NCBI GenBank assembly: GCA_044238735.1
Contig: JBIICS010000060.1
Location: 1-16,185 of the forward strand
From: JBIICS01 sp044238735
GTDB lineage: Bacteria > Bacteroidota > Bacteroidia > UBA4408
DNA: 16,185 nucleotides
Direction: 5' to 3'
Shown: positions 9,001-13,007 of the stretch, in pieces
Layout: every line of letters begins with the position of its first letter
Numbering within the stretch: position 1 is the first letter of the stretch
The notes under the pieces: generated by a model
The model's database searches: none
What the model saw: the letters and a program-made list of their open reading frames with translations, nothing else
Told to the model about the DNA's origin: nothing
Made by a program: the position numbers and the translations under genes

Positions 9001-10611
9001 GCTTTTTGTAAAAGTTGAGGTACCTGATAATTTGTTAAATACAATTTTGCATGCACCTGAGCCTGATTCAGAAAGGGTACCGCCAGATTGATTATAATTT
9101 CCTCCAATATTGATAGTTGATGTTCCAGTGGAAGTACTTAAATTTATAATAGAATTATTGGAGGTCGAGTTGATAATTAAATCACCTCCGATTGTAAGTG
9201 ATGCATTTGTTGTACTTGTGAGATTCAGAGATAGTGAGGTTGCACCACCGGTATTTGTAATAGTAAAATTCCCATTTATTGTAGTTAAAGAAGCAGCTAT
9301 TCCTACAGAAGATGACTGTGCACAATTCCAGGTAAAATGATGGAAACTTTGATTTAAACCAACTGGGGCTGTACTGGTAACGCCTGTAATGTTGCATATT
9401 GAACCCGAAGACCATGTAGCTGTGGGGATGGTACCACCGTTTTGAGCATGCGTATAGGTACCTGTTGTTCCAATTGTAAGAGCCCCCGTTGTTGCTACGG
9501 TTCCTGCATTGCTTAATGTGCCATTAATAGTACAATCTACTGCATCAGCGCCATTGGCAATGGTTAAAGTTTGATTTGCAGATACAGATAATGTACCTCC
9601 TGAGTTAACAGTTAATTGATCTGCGGTAACTGATGCGCTTACTGTAACAGTATGGGTGTTTTGTATTGTAATTGAAGCTGCGGTGTTTGTGGGTGTTCCT
9701 TGTGCATTATACCAAGTTGTACCATCCCTACTAGTTTCCCAAGTTGTATTAGCATTCCAGTTACCAGATTGGCGAGACCTGTAATAAACGGTTGGTTCGG
9801 TTGTATATGTGATTTTTAACTGTCCTGCATAACCTGCACCTCCTGAATAAGAGGTGGTATTACCCCTATACGCTGCGCCTCCTCCACCACCAGGTCCAGA
9901 AGTGGGAGTAGAACCATTACCATTGCTTGTACCTTGTCCACTACCTCCAGGCCCGCCACCAGTAACAGCAGTTGCAGCCGTGGAAGTTGTTGTACCGTTA
10001 CCATTACTACTTGTGCCCCCACTTCCACCTCCGCCAACAGCCGTGGCACCTCCATTTCCTGGGCTTCCACCTATATATATAGTTGTCCCAATACATGATG
10101 CTGATTGAGCACTGTTATTTCCACTTGTTGTTCCAGATGCGCTTTTACCTCCTTTTGCGAGCAATCCATTAGTAGTGGAAGTGGGGGCGCTATTAGCTGC
10201 TTTATTTAACCATGTATCATTCCCATCTGCGGATGAACCATTAGATGAACCAGCTCTTGTTGCGGCAACGCTATAATATAGTGTTGTGCCTGGCGTAACA
10301 GATAAAGTGTGGAGTACATAAGCACCACCAGCTCCCCCACCAGCTCCCCCACAACCACCAGTCGCACAAGCGGCACCAGCGCCACCTCCACCCCAACCTT
10401 CAATAGTTATGGAATATACGTTATCAGGAACCACCCAATCCCCAGTACTACCTGATGTTGTATTTGTATTAGGTGACACCGGCAAAGTTCCCCCCCATTG
10501 AGCAAATAAATTCTTACTAATAACCAACCCCAAAAACAACAAAAGAAACATCGCTCTTTTTTTTTGGCGGTTTAGGATAGAAATCGGGTTTATTTTAGCA
10601 CTTGATTTCAT
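1..10611 (-). CDS. Giant secreted beta-solenoid / PATR-repeat surface protein, partial (C-terminus beyond left edge)
   Basis: A single minus-strand frame starts at ATG 10611 and stays open to base 1, giving 3537 codons with no stop; I checked every triplet by hand. An in-frame stop lies just upstream at 10636-10638, so 10611 is the first possible ATG. Met21 (codon at 10551) would also leave a usable signal peptide. Order of parts: signal peptide (1-37), glycine-rich domain (about 57-270), then Ser/Thr/Asn/Gly-rich beta-strand repeats to the edge. Recognisable repeated modules are a Trp-containing SGNWN...TW unit (near residues 276, 861, 1422, 2308 and 2995), an IPTATWSSGS...QSFHHFTW unit, PATR-like repeats (663-1266), and a YINGP...NYRP unit (two copies). 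Charged residues are scarce after the signal peptide. Such proteins in Bacteroidota are usually exported by Sec and then T9SS and displayed or released as adhesins or matrix proteins; that role is inferred. The size, roughly 350 kDa before the missing end, is an estimate. Confidence 0.95.
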   Translation of the reverse strand, partial: MKSSAKINPISILNRQKKRAMFLLLFLGLVISKNLFAQWGGTLPVSPNTNTTSGSTGDWVVPDNVYSITIEGWGGGGAGAACATGGCGGAGGGAGGAYVLHTLSVTPGTTLYYSVAATRAGSSNGSSADGNDTWLNKAANSAPTSTTNGLLAKGGKSASGTTSGNNSAQSASCIGTTIYIGGSPGNGGATAVGGGGSGGTSSNGNGTTTSTAATAVTGGGPGGSGQGTSNGNGSTPTSGPGGGGGAAYRGNTTSYSGGAGYAGQLKITYTTEPTVYYRSRQSGNWNANTTWETSRDGTTWYNAQGTPTNTAASITIQNTHTVTVSASVTADQLTVNSGGTLSVSANQTLTIANGADAVDCTINGTLSNAGTVATTGALTIGTTGTYTHAQNGGTIPTATWSSGSICNITGVTSTAPVGLNQSFHHFTWNCAQSSSVGIAASLTTINGNFTITNTGGATSLSLNLTSTTNASLTIGGDLIINSTSNNSIINLSTSTGTSTINIGGNYNQSGGTLSESGSGACKIVFNKLSGTSTFTKSAGSISNTIDFEVGTSAPSNTTLQLAGTSVNLDASNGVFRVISGSSLDFAGIALTGSAFTTTINGSGVSNGGALRNSNATGVSFTSSITLGSASEIEATSGNISITGSINNGGNLLTIDGANAVNIGTGVISGSGGLTKTGAGTLTLSGANTFSGSTTINAGTLALSGSGSIANSPSISIGTGANLDVSPKTANFALGASQQLSISSTGSNTTSSLTVGSDDGLTLGSTGGIIFTAYGGGATAPLTVTSSSGGAIDISGDPVTVTTTSSLLTGTYILVAKSGSATGVTGTPGALTINGSGLVGGTAGSISVSGGQLILSVFPTTFYSKTNIANTDANNLSNWNSNTDGTSGVAPTSFTTAGQTFIVQTGHRYQVSSTWSGSATSVIQVQSGGALDVNAQTLSTWQRIDIAGTGVSSSGALLNSSASSASLSIPITLTNTGTITSAGTGGLTLTGNINNGGFLLTIDGANATAINTGVINGAGGLTKNGTGVLTLAGSNTYTGVTTIANGSLSASSIVVASSASNIGNASSAVVLGDATNTGTLIFTNGVSTSYTRGFTVNAGGGSISNTSASVILTFQTGGIATSGVLTFINTNTGTISVSSAITGSGSIVVNSSGTGATTLSSTSNSYSGSTTITAGTLAIGASNVIPDGSALTINGTFDLNGNTETVGSLSGSGNIIASGASAVALTCGGNNSNTTFSGVYSDPSNLGRLIKTGAGTLTITGANTFNNQNLTSTTFATASNSDIVVTGGTLEIGSASNRFNTTNVVCLNGGTFSTGATTGFSQTFGRLSLTANSTINLGSGNHTLTFAASQNNTTNYTTWTGGTTFTIAGWQGSAGVSGTAGKIFIGSSASGLTATQLDQITFTGFGVAMQLSTGEIVPRITQYYSNSSGNLNLTASWGSNTDGTGSQPPNFTTSGITYNIRNNPSPTISASWTVSGTGSKIIVGDGTNACNFTVPGALTVTSPTTDVSNNGTITRTTSGANSWGTLTFASGARYVHNVNLGTLPTANWNANSTLQIDQSIIDDQFNQTFGHVVINGSSSFSMYNSGSTSTMNILGNLTFNSSGTVYIAGPACNATQTLNLTGNYIHTGSGSFICRKYTANLTFNISGNFSQSNGIFTLGAPSGTFNYNGTINLTGDLNITSGQFNIHKSNGSSSAINNTVNVNGNINMSGGGLLFSDETGTPGNLLVALLNVKGNFTHTSGTISETASDASADTRIVLNRTSGTQTLESNGQIGTIAFNVAGSGAQCVVAASKTFVQSANTSFIVANGSQAIDYLINGTHRRTGTIFTTTGAMSVASGGTFEHNCNGQSIPSATWSSGSTLSVTGLTSGTPVTGINGQSFHHFTWDSPNQGSGACALGLSGTTTINGDFTVVNTGTSGNITLTGTGAYVLDIAGNLIVTGGILDMKNGASSAAVINVAGNISLSGSGILRTTHSGTGSAKIIFDNLSGTQNFTINNTASITGSINWDIGTGSSTNTLQFNSSVNLGTSATSVFRVSDKASVNFSTFILSGSGLFTADAGANLISANNQGISSTANTGSVQVSGSKTYSSGANYEFSGTNTGVFSTSTSANTVNKLTINRSGGVALDQPLTITSSLTLTSGILNTSATNFIYIGSAGSVSGYSATNYINGPFRYYLTNGSSYFFPVGDASNYRPFELNSVNCTTGAIAQVSMSSTGATTADGTTLVSVGTRNWFLDYISGTLTSGIVRITESGLLSSDEIGVSNLQSGSYSSAGGASIGATISSSSAVTFNSADKYFAIGTNCNASATAFYSKSTGNLNDRSTWGTNTDGTGALPCNFSTAGVTYFIRNNATPTIANNWTVSGTGSKVVVGDGTNACTFTIPSGFAYSSVASDISANATVKNQNASVTSLGTASITGTYEHNCTAGSVPTATWANGSLCTITGATGSDNISNIGQSFWNFTYNSTGGALLINTASFGVRNILSMPNTNGGSITIASSTNTTVSINTLNLAGGTFNGSTSTFTSGLTGAVNVSGGTYNGTSNTGGSTITGAVTVSGGTFNAITGSVAATATITGNVTLSGGTLNLTTNTASVVHILDLNGNLDVNSGTFNLNNQSSSSTEGRLYLSGNLTVSGGSIARTQTSSVGSTGLYFDGTTQTFTWSGGTLTGAVPNRFYINGVTTLNEVYSHGSSAQTTVNGTNGTPGIGSAWPTSGGVINNVTVNNSAGVTLSTGKEVNGALTLSSGKLAIGANTLTLNGTIASMSATNSLTGSSSSNLTIGGTGSLGTLFFDQTTNGTTNNLATLTLNRTSSGTVTLGNAVTVGTSLSLTSGIMTTSATNTLTITNSASAAISGGSASSYINGPLNRSMVNGQNYFYPIGGNTSNYRPITLRSVVAATPVVRVTVSESGATTIDGSTLLSLLGGRNWRIEQISGTFTSATLEITETGLTNGTHEIAKSNNTQAGIYATCGSPQTVASGIITSPAGQTVGFYAIGSKQAAITSFISNTNSGNWGVASSWTLSSGTDEDGIPDNNDQASIINGNTIIVDNTYSCLTLTMGNATTGGTLSFNNTTQLTVGGDITFNSGGTSTIDMTSGGTLIFNNISGTTTSASLIAGTGTFRTNNSSSYTMPVNFRSFYNLIVASTSTSNVVTIPSGGNVTINNNLTLNTNARLTLSCSNMTVTGQTNLSGFLVSNLSNVSYTFNNNITVNPLGSYFTNNTGTTTINGNLILNGGAFADTAGSASNHSNIINGNLIVNAGTSNAFGCGTLTVNGTTSVNGSIRWIFSTAGTKTFKNDVTISSTGNWNNIINEGFTFEKNLTINGLITTGSAAIYTFNGTSTISGSSANPNVGGLTISSGASLTLDCQNPITIKGSFAGSGTATLAANRTAIFEGSAATFTGTLNFNNIGSKSIYSGTLGAQTIETGTYYELEINKSSGSAIIQTGNTNVTTNLTVTSGTFSLGSGSGARNLNVSGNTLIASSGILSFSLSTTGSTGTKTFTGDITNNGSVSISGTSQAIFVVAGNISNNGTWTNTNSNSRTTLSG
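1480..1630 (-). repeat. SGNWN...W module, copy 5 (divergent)
   Basis: Residues about 2995-3044. It reads SFISNTNSGNWGVASSW, followed by DEDGIPDNNDQASIINGNT. The acidic, Asp-rich 'DEDGIPDNND' part resembles short calcium-binding loops seen in Bacteroidota surface proteins, but this is only a resemblance. It follows directly on the second YINGP...NYRP module, as copy 4 follows the first. Confidence 0.55.
1648..2055 (-). repeat. YINGP...NYRP module, copy 2
   Basis: Residues 2853-2988. It starts SYINGPLNRSMVNG, continues NYFYPIGGNTSNYRPITL, then GGRNWRIEQISG and EITETGL, and ends GFYAIG. It aligns end to end with the copy at 3718-4122 (136 versus 135 codons) and is again followed by a GNW...W opener. 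Confidence 0.8.
2704..3099 (-). repeat. Ladder of 22-27-residue beta-solenoid repeats
   Basis: Residues 2505-2636 contain about six consecutive units built on 'L/V-x-V-S-G-G-T-x-N': LNLAGGTFN, VNVSGGTYN, VTVSGGTFN, VTLSGGTLN, LDVNSGTFN and LTVSGGSIA. Unit length grows from 22 to 27 residues along the chain. This period matches the rise of one coil in parallel beta-helices, so this part most likely forms a regular solenoid (structural inference). Confidence 0.75.
3229..3369 (-). repeat. IPTATW / QSFHHFTW module, copy 4
   Basis: Residues 2415-2461. Contains GTYEHNCTAGSVPTATWANG and NIGQSFWNFTYN. In this copy the HHFTW motif has drifted to WNFTY. It lies directly after the second 73-residue module, the same order as in the block where the degenerate copy (5971-6015) follows the first 73-residue module. 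Confidence 0.7.
3472..3690 (-). repeat. 73-residue module, copy 4 (pairs with 6130-6348)
   Basis: Residues 2308-2380, from FYSKSTGNLNDRSTWGTN to SGTGSKVVVGDGTNAC and FTIP. It has the same 219-bp length as the copy at 6130-6348 and no indels relative to it. Copy 4 has an extra Cys (LPCNF) where copy 3 has Pro. The conserved 'VGDGTNAC' Cys is present in both. Confidence 0.85.
3718..4122 (-). repeat. YINGP...NYRP module, copy 1
   Basis: Residues 2164-2298. It starts NYINGPFRYY, continues SYFFPVGDASNYRPFELNS, and ends KYFAIG just before the 73-residue module at 3472-3690. A second copy lies at 1648-2055. The compact motif set (F.PVGD..NYRP, RNW, ITESGL) suggests a folded domain interrupting the low-complexity repeats rather than more solenoid. 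Confidence 0.8.
4957..5100 (-). repeat. IPTATW / QSFHHFTW module, copy 3
   Basis: Residues 1838-1885. Contains GTFEHNCNGQSIPSATWSSG and INGQSFHHFTWD. It aligns along its whole length with the unit at 9322-9462, with small length differences in the linker between the two Trp-containing motifs. Confidence 0.75.
6130..6348 (-). repeat. 73-residue module, copy 3 (pairs with 3472-3690)
   Basis: Residues 1422-1494, from YYSNSSGNLNL through WGSNTDGTGS to a conserved end SGTGSKIIVGDGTNAC. It aligns without gaps over 73 codons with the module at 3472-3690; I count 49 identical residues. Bases at many codons differ, so the duplication is old or under purifying selection rather than recent. Confidence 0.85.
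6814..6876 (-). repeat. PATR-like repeat 4 (partial)
   Basis: Residues about 1246-1266: RLIKTGAGTLTITGANTFNN. Only the first half of the consensus is kept. The expected 'TTI..GTL' half is replaced by NLTSTTF. It is the last PATR-like unit seen in the window. Confidence 0.75.
7081..7188 (-). repeat. PATR-like repeat 3
   Basis: Residues about 1142-1177. The first half is weak (SIVVNSSGTGATTLSS), but SNSYSGSTTITAGTLA fits the second half of the PATR consensus. It is followed by FDLNGNTETVGSLSGSGNI, which commonly follows PATR cores in passenger domains. Confidence 0.75.
7471..7578 (-). repeat. PATR-like repeat 2
   Basis: Residues about 1012-1047, with core GLTKNGTGVLTLAGSNTYTG and then TTIANGSL. 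The lead-in NNGGFLLTIDGANA matches NNGGNLLTIDGANA before repeat 1, so a segment longer than the PATR core was duplicated. Confidence 0.85.
7870..8031 (-). repeat. SGNWN...TW module, copy 2 (divergent)
   Basis: Residues 861-914. It begins FYSKTN, has an insertion, then NNLSNWNSNTDGTSG and ends at SSTW. It shares the 'FYSK..N.S.W.SNTDGTSG' outline with copies 3 and 4 but is clearly more diverged. It precedes a second PATR-containing block. Confidence 0.6.
8500..8625 (-). repeat. PATR-like autotransporter-associated beta-strand repeat 1
   Basis: Residues 663-704. The core GLTKTGAGTLTLSGANTFSG followed by STTINAGTLALSG is close to the classic consensus of autotransporter-associated beta-strand repeats. 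It is preceded by a shared lead-in, LLTIDGANA, that also precedes repeat 2. Confidence 0.88.
9322..9462 (-). repeat. IPTATW / QSFHHFTW module, copy 1
   Basis: Residues 384-430, containing GTIPTATWSSGSICNITG and LNQSFHHFTWNC. It recurs at 4957-5100 and 3229-3369, and in a degenerate form near 5971-6015 (GTLPTANW). The fixed spacing of the two Trp and the HHFTW strand suggests one turn-cap or strand pair of a larger beta-solenoid (inference). Confidence 0.75.
9739..9786 (-). repeat. SGNWN...TW module, copy 1
   Basis: Residues 276-291 of the giant protein, reading YYRSRQSGNWNANTTW. This aromatic unit opens the first beta-repeat block, immediately after the glycine-rich domain. Similar openers recur near residues 861, 1422, 2308 and 2995, so the protein appears to be built of several blocks that each begin with this unit. 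Confidence 0.7.
9810..10443 (-). repeat. Glycine-rich N-terminal domain (low complexity)
   Basis: Residues about 57-268 of the giant protein. The stretch opens with DWVVPDNVYSITIEGWGGGG and closes with a beta-strand-like GYAGQLKITY. In between are runs such as GGAGGGAGGAY, GGGGSGGTSSNGNG and GPGGGGGAAYRG. This framing (a 'VP..V.SI.IE.WGGGG' start and an 'AGQ.KI.Y' end) matches glycine-rich domains common at the N-termini of Bacteroidota surface proteins. Three Cys occur, at C83 and C89 within the first glycine run and C154 in SASCIGT; pairing cannot be judged. Function unknown. Confidence 0.75.
10501..10611 (-). other. Sec signal peptide of the giant protein
   Basis: Residues 1-37 of the giant protein. 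A basic N-region (Arg15, Lys17, Lys18, Arg19) precedes a strongly hydrophobic core (MFLLLFLGLVI, 21-31) and a likely signal peptidase I site after LFA, with cleavage at Ala37 before Gln38. An N-region of 20 residues is long. If translation really starts at Met21, the remaining peptide would have almost no basic N-region, which favours the upstream ATG. Confidence 0.8.
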
Positions 10612-10654
10612 GGTTTGAAATTTATTAAGTTGCACTAAAAACCAGCAAGTAAAG

Positions 10655-10674
10655 AATAATAAGATTTTATTATT
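10655..10674 (-). other. AT-only perfect hairpin in leader of the giant gene
   Basis: Within the 155-bp gap (10612-10766) between the DUF3109 gene and the giant gene there is a perfect 8-bp inverted repeat, AATAATAA / TTATTATT, around a 4-nt loop. It has no GC pairs in the stem and no T-run after it on the minus strand, so it is a poor intrinsic terminator. No exact TAnnTTTG box was found in the gap; the closest is TCTTTTTG on the minus strand near 10716-10723. Confidence 0.35.
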
Positions 10675-10766
10675 ACATACCTTTTACTTTTTATACGCAC
10701 TTAAAAAATTAAAGTTTCAAAAAGATTGTGCTAATTGTAATTAAAGGCTATAGTAGATAAGAAAAA

Positions 10767-11339
10767 TTAGCTTTTCCGAATTTGATTGTAATCCTCCAGG
10801 TACTGATAATATTCTTTGCCGTATTTTCTAATCAACGGTTCCTTTAAGAATTTAAAAACCGGAACTTGAAGTTTTTCGCCCAACCTACAGGCATCTTTAC
10901 AAATATTCCAAACATGATAATTGAGTAAATCGTATTCGGGTGTACGGGTAATACGTATCGGGTATAAATGGCAGGAAATGGGTTTTTGATACTTAATTTT
11001 TCCTTCTAAATAGGCCTTTTCAATGGCACATTGGGCGGTTTTCGTTTCATCAAAAAAAACATAAGCACACCTTTCATTAGAAGCAATTAGGGGGGTTACA
11101 TAATCTCCATCGCTGTCAATAACCCATTTACCTTGTTTTTCAATGGCTTCAATACCCTCGGCTGGTATATAGGGTTTCACTTGCTCGTAAATGTTTTCTA
11201 AAATTTCGGTTTCTTCCTTGTCTAGTGGTGCTCCCGAGTCGCCCGAAATACAGCATTGTCCTTTGCAGGAATTTAAATCACACACAAATTTTTTTTCAAA
11301 AATATCGTCAGCAATAAGAGTATTTTCTATCATTATCAT
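10767..11339 (-). CDS. DUF3109 family cysteine-cluster protein
   Basis: A 190-residue soluble protein that matches the DUF3109 family of Bacteroidota along its whole length. The signature is CDLNSCKGQCC (Cys20, 25, 29, 30) followed by GDSGAPL. Further cysteines are at 91 (RCAYVFF), 104 (QCAIEKAYL), 123 (ISCHLYPIR), 147 and 151 (ICKDAC). Nine cysteines in conserved positions with a nearby His124 suggest a metal or Fe-S centre, by analogy with YkgJ-type cysteine clusters; no activity is established. There is no signal peptide or membrane segment, so it is probably cytoplasmic. Met3 (11333) is an alternative start; family members usually begin a few residues before the 'TLI..D.FE..F.C' stretch, so either fits. 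It is transcribed away from glyQS with 31 bp between start codons. The giant gene follows on the same strand after 155 bp, too far to call an operon with confidence. Confidence 0.93.
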   Translation of the reverse strand: MIMIENTLIADDIFEKKFVCDLNSCKGQCCISGDSGAPLDKEETEILENIYEQVKPYIPAEGIEAIEKQGKWVIDSDGDYVTPLIASNERCAYVFFDETKTAQCAIEKAYLEGKIKYQKPISCHLYPIRITRTPEYDLLNYHVWNICKDACRLGEKLQVPVFKFLKEPLIRKYGKEYYQYLEDYNQIRKS

Positions 11340-11346
11340 AACATAA

Positions 11347-11378
11347 CAAAATTACAATTACTTTTGCGGCATGGCAAA
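11347..11378 (-). promoter_or_regulatory. Bacteroidota-type promoter for the DUF3109 gene
   Basis: On the minus strand a -7 box TAATTTTG (11354 down to 11347) fits TAnnTTTG, and a -33 box TTTG (11378 down to 11375) lies 20 nt upstream, inside codons 2-3 of glyQS. The start codon follows 7 nt after the -7 box, so the transcript would have almost no leader. Confidence 0.55.
11359..11366 (+). promoter_or_regulatory. Candidate -7 box for glyQS
   Basis: TACTTTTG fits the Bacteroidota -7 consensus TAnnTTTG and ends 4 nt before the glyQS ATG, so the mRNA could be leaderless. No TTTG or TTG -33 element is visible at the usual 17-23 nt upstream, which lowers confidence. It lies 4 bp from the divergent -7 box at 11347-11354. 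Confidence 0.4.
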
Positions 11379-12909
11379 CAACGAAGACTTATTTAAGAAC
11401 ATTATCTCCCACAGTAAGGAGTATGGGTTTATTTTTCAAAGCAGTGAAATTTATGATGGTTTAAGTGCTGTATACGACTACGGACAAGCAGGCGCGGAGT
11501 TAAAAAAGAATATTCGTGAATATTGGTGGAAGGCCATGGTGCAAATGCATGAAAATATTGTAGGTATAGATGCCGCCATTTTTATGCATCCCACTACCTG
11601 GAAGGCTTCTGGGCATGTAGATGCCTTTAATGATCCGCTTATCGATAATAAGGATAGTAAAAAACGCTACCGTGCCGATGTGTTAATTGAAGAACACGTG
11701 GCTAAAATGGAGGCTAAAATTGATAAAGAGGTTGAAAAAGCAGCCAAACGTTTCGAAAATTTTGATGCTGCTATGTTCCGAGCTACCAATGCCCGGGTTT
11801 TGGAATATCAAAATAAAATTGATGAAATAAACAATCGTTTTAAAAGCGCCATGAATGATGGTGATTTAGCGCAAGTAAAAAAAATAATTGAAGATTGCGA
11901 AATTGTTTGTCCGGTAAGCGGCAGTCGCAACTGGACCGACGTTCGGCAGTTTAATTTAATGTTTTCCACACAATTGGGATCCGTAAGCGAAGAAAGCAGC
12001 ACCATCTATTTAAGGCCGGAAACCGCACAGGGTATTTTTGTTAATTTTTTAAATGTTCAAAAAACGGGCAGGATGAAAATTCCTTTTGGCATTGCGCAAA
12101 CCGGTAAAGCCTTTAGAAATGAAATTGTGGCCCGTCAGTTTATTTTTCGGATGCGCGAGTTCGAACAAATGGAAATGCAATTTTTTGTTCGCCCGGGCAC
12201 CGAAATGGAGTGGTATAATTACTGGAAAGAAGCCCGTTTAAAATGGCATAAATCTTTTGGTTTTAATCAGGCAAACTATAAATACCACGATCACTTAAAG
12301 CTGGCACATTATGCAAATGCGGCCTGCGATATAGAATTTAATTTTCCGTTTGGATTTAAAGAATTAGAAGGCATTCACAGCCGAACCGATTTCGATTTAA
12401 AAAGCCATGAACAGTTTAGTGGAAAAAAACAACAATATTTCGATCCGGAACTAAACCAAAATTATATACCCTATGTGGTGGAAACATCTGTTGGTTTGGA
12501 TCGCTTGTTTTTAGCTACGCTTTCTGCATCCTATAAAGAAGAAAAACTGGAGGATGGAAGTGAACGAATTGTACTGAGCTTACCTCCGTTTTTAGCACCT
12601 ATTAAAGCAGCGGTATTACCGTTAGTAAACAAAGATGGATTGCCCGAGAAAGCAGAAGAGATTATGAACCTCCTTAAGTACGATCATAGTTGTACTTCCG
12701 AGGTTAAAGATACGATAGGAAAGCGTTACCGCAGGCAGGATGCTATCGGCACTCCTTATTGCATAACGGTAGATCATGATACTTTAAATGATAATAGCGT
12801 AACCATTCGCGATCGCGACACCATGAAACAAGAGCGTGTTTCTATTGATAAATTACCTGAAATTATTGATCAGAAGGTAAGTATGAAACATGCTTTACGA
12901 AGAGTTTAA
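11371..12909 (+). CDS. glyQS: Glycine--tRNA ligase (single-chain, alpha2 type)
   Basis: A class II aminoacyl-tRNA synthetase of 512 residues that charges tRNA-Gly in the cytoplasm as a homodimer. The N-terminus (HSKEYGFIFQSSEIYDGLSA from residue 15) is the hallmark of the eukaryote-like alpha2 GlyRS, distinct from the alpha2beta2 enzyme of proteobacteria. Visible motifs are RPETAQG at 215-221, motif 2 FRNE at 248-251 with ATP-binding Arg249, and motif 3 GLDR at 375-378 with Arg378. The anticodon-binding domain spans about residues 406-505, ending with the typical TIRDRDTMKQERV stretch. Length and both termini agree with full-length homologues, so the ATG at 11371 is well supported; there is no Shine-Dalgarno. 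The gene stands alone, divergent from the DUF3109 gene, with an inverted-repeat region after it. Nothing in it appears broken. Confidence 0.97.
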   Translation: MANNEDLFKNIISHSKEYGFIFQSSEIYDGLSAVYDYGQAGAELKKNIREYWWKAMVQMHENIVGIDAAIFMHPTTWKASGHVDAFNDPLIDNKDSKKRYRADVLIEEHVAKMEAKIDKEVEKAAKRFENFDAAMFRATNARVLEYQNKIDEINNRFKSAMNDGDLAQVKKIIEDCEIVCPVSGSRNWTDVRQFNLMFSTQLGSVSEESSTIYLRPETAQGIFVNFLNVQKTGRMKIPFGIAQTGKAFRNEIVARQFIFRMREFEQMEMQFFVRPGTEMEWYNYWKEARLKWHKSFGFNQANYKYHDHLKLAHYANAACDIEFNFPFGFKELEGIHSRTDFDLKSHEQFSGKKQQYFDPELNQNYIPYVVETSVGLDRLFLATLSASYKEEKLEDGSERIVLSLPPFLAPIKAAVLPLVNKDGLPEKAEEIMNLLKYDHSCTSEVKDTIGKRYRRQDAIGTPYCITVDHDTLNDNSVTIRDRDTMKQERVSIDKLPEIIDQKVSMKHALRRV

Positions 12910-12910
12910 A

Positions 12911-12992
12911 AGTTTTGAGTTTTGAGTTAGTATAAGTCGATTAAGTTTCTAACATTATTTTTTTTTGTACTAAAAACTATAAACTCAAAACT
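12911..12992. repeat. Imperfect long inverted repeat downstream of glyQS
   Basis: The left arm, 12911-12932 (AGTTTTGAGTTTTGAGTTAG then TA), pairs with the right arm, 12968-12992. The outer 12 bases (AGTTTTGAGTTT / AAACTCAAAACT) match perfectly and the inner end TTAGTA / TACTAA also matches, with a 3-nt insertion between. The 35-nt centre holds the T-run. 'ACTCAAAACT'-type arms are a familiar intergenic repeat style in Bacteroidota. It may act as a bidirectional terminator or be a small dispersed repeat. Confidence 0.55.
12926..12966 (+). terminator. Weak candidate terminator after glyQS
   Basis: A 5-bp stem GTTAG (12926-12930) / CTAAC (12949-12953) with an 18-nt loop is followed after 4 nt by a run of nine T (12958-12966). 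The stem is short and the loop long, so it is a plausible but weak intrinsic terminator, starting 16 nt after the glyQS stop. Confidence 0.35.
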
Positions 12993-13007
12993 ACAAACTA
13001 TCTTTTC

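Noticed and set aside
8369..9091. A 240-codon open frame on the plus strand, and several shorter ones across 23-9340, rich in Val, Pro and Leu
   Set aside because: They lie antisense to the continuous minus-strand frame. Their low-complexity VPLxV composition is what Thr/Ser/Gly/Asn codons give when read backwards. No start context or family resemblance was found.
3663..10403. Short minus-strand open frames in other phases (near 3663, 6381, 9182, 9816 and 10206)
   Set aside because: They overlap the giant frame on the same strand in another phase and show only repetitive, unlikely protein sequence.
1..10611. Possibility that the region is a CRISPR array or a non-coding tandem repeat
   Set aside because: Repeats are variable in length and sequence, keep a single reading frame throughout, and translate to recognised beta-repeat motifs. 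There are no constant repeats with unique spacers.
10655..10674. Hairpin as a terminator for the DUF3109 gene
   Set aside because: The stem contains only A and T and no T-run follows on the minus strand. It is about 93 nt past the stop codon.
10612..10766. Riboswitch or small RNA in the leader of the giant gene
   Set aside because: Only an AT hairpin is visible. There is no conserved riboswitch core or GC-containing stem.
9810..12909. A functional link between glycyl-tRNA synthetase and the glycine-rich giant protein
   Set aside because: GlyRS is an essential housekeeping gene transcribed in the opposite direction with another gene between. Adjacency alone is not evidence.
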